64,000 bases of DNA. It comes from a virus. Within the stretch, counting starts at the first letter, position 1; each line of letters opens with the position of its first letter. The translations under genes were made by a program, and so were the position numbers. Positions 63,506 through 64,000 of this stretch are shown in pieces. The notes beneath the pieces were generated by a model. It ran no database searches, was not told the origin of the DNA, and saw only the letters and a list, made by a program, of their open reading frames with translations. Location of the stretch: IMG/VR virus record IMGVR_UViG_3300031251_000001, positions 62,001-126,000 of that record. One strand, written 5' to 3'.

Positions 63506-64000
63506 TTACCAGGACTTCCTTTGGTAGACGGACAGGCCATTGTTGTTGGTAGCTTGGTGGATCAGATCCCACTCACCCCGCACCGCTGGGTCAGTGAATC
63601 CCAGGTGGATACCGGAAAGCAGGCCCGTCTCACCAGGTGTTTCACCGTTAAGGCCGAACGTGGTCGTGTCATGGAACACGATGTACTTGTTGACCTTGTT
63701 GGCGTGGGTGATGATCTCACGTTCGACAACCGGACCGTCGTGCTTGGTGTCAATGAAGAGCATGTCGCATCGTTGCAGATAAGGCAACTCTTTGGTGGTG
63801 TCAGCGATGGTACAGCCAGGTACGAAATCAGGATGGCAATGCTTCACCAAATTACCAATCACCATTGCACAGGCAGAATTGATGTCGTAACCGACGTACT
63901 TAGCCGGCAACCCCAGTTGTTTTCTGGCGTTTTGACCGGCCACCAGGGCAACAGTTGAGACGCCAGCTCTGATACCGAACTCCGCGACCCCTTCACAGCT
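63506..64000 (-). CDS. SAM-methyltransferase-like protein, N-terminus cut by the window edge
   Basis: The open frame runs off the right edge. The visible 164 residues start CEGVAEFGIRAGVSTVALVA, which resembles motif I of the Methyltransf_24/cephalosporin-hydroxylase family (E-(L/F)-G-x-R-x-G-x-S-T). KYVGYDINS (acidic residue after the second strand) and CDMLFIDTKHDG, then YIVFHDT follow. It would methylate or hydroxylate a sugar or small molecule, possibly a surface glycan. Such genes are frequent near surface polysaccharide or nucleotide-sugar genes. The start is outside the window. Confidence 0.65.
   Translation of the reverse strand, partial: SCEGVAEFGIRAGVSTVALVAGQNARKQLGLPAKYVGYDINSACAMVIGNLVKHCHPDFVPGCTIADTTKELPYLQRCDMLFIDTKHDGPVVEREIITHANKVNKYIVFHDTTTFGLNGETPGETGLLSGIHLGFTDPAVRGEWDLIHQATNNNGLSVYQRKSW

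Overview
The window is a contiguous stretch of a large tailed-phage genome (Caudoviricetes) with a contractile tail. Nearly every base is coding. Genes lie head to tail, joined by ATGA, TAATG or TGATG overlaps, and most have AGGAG-type ribosome sites. I see no metabolic housekeeping genes, rRNA, tRNA, CRISPR array or insertion sequence. The host cannot be named from the sequence. By eye the base composition is moderately GC-rich, with third codon positions about 70% G+C where I counted.

Layout, following the minus-strand direction of transcription (right to left). 64.0-59.5 kb: a nucleic-acid and modification block with an edge-truncated SAM-methyltransferase-like gene, a C5-cytosine DNA methyltransferase with an expanded repeat region, two small genes and a ThyX thymidylate synthase. 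59.5-53.0 kb: the only plus-strand genes, a 1,956-residue modular tail fibre and a glycine-rich tip protein. 52.9-50.3 kb: two small membrane proteins (holin candidates), short genes separated by strong terminators, and a sulfotransferase with its own candidate promoter. 50.3-50.1 kb: a 238-bp non-coding stretch that can fold into a multi-hairpin structure. 50.1-28 kb: an inorganic-pyrophosphatase-like/HAD fusion, many glycine-zipper or low-complexity proteins that look like internal virion proteins, and a phage multi-subunit RNA polymerase. The polymerase is a beta subunit fused to the N-terminal half of beta-prime (interrupted by an intein) plus a separate C-terminal half of beta-prime with a long extra C-terminal region. 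28-20 kb: the head module (protease-like protein, low-complexity scaffold candidate, capsid-associated protein, major capsid protein, Fn3 protein). 20 kb to the left edge: neck, sheath, tube, spike, tail chaperones with a likely -1 frameshift, tape measure, hub, a sigma-70-like protein, and gp25-like and gp47/J-like baseplate wedge proteins.

How it fits together: the phage appears to bring its own polymerase catalytic core and a sigma-like factor, both encoded among virion genes. A K-x-A-x-D-like motif recurs through the proteins of the 23-50 kb block, including the tail of the beta-prime fragment. This makes co-packaging or common proteolytic processing of these proteins a testable idea. An 18-bp element (TCCAAAATACGTATTTTG) with a palindromic core occurs five times, three of them 12-23 bp in front of a start codon. 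The least expected observation is an 83-codon reading frame with its own start, ribosome site and coding-like base bias, lying inside the intein of the polymerase gene in another frame.
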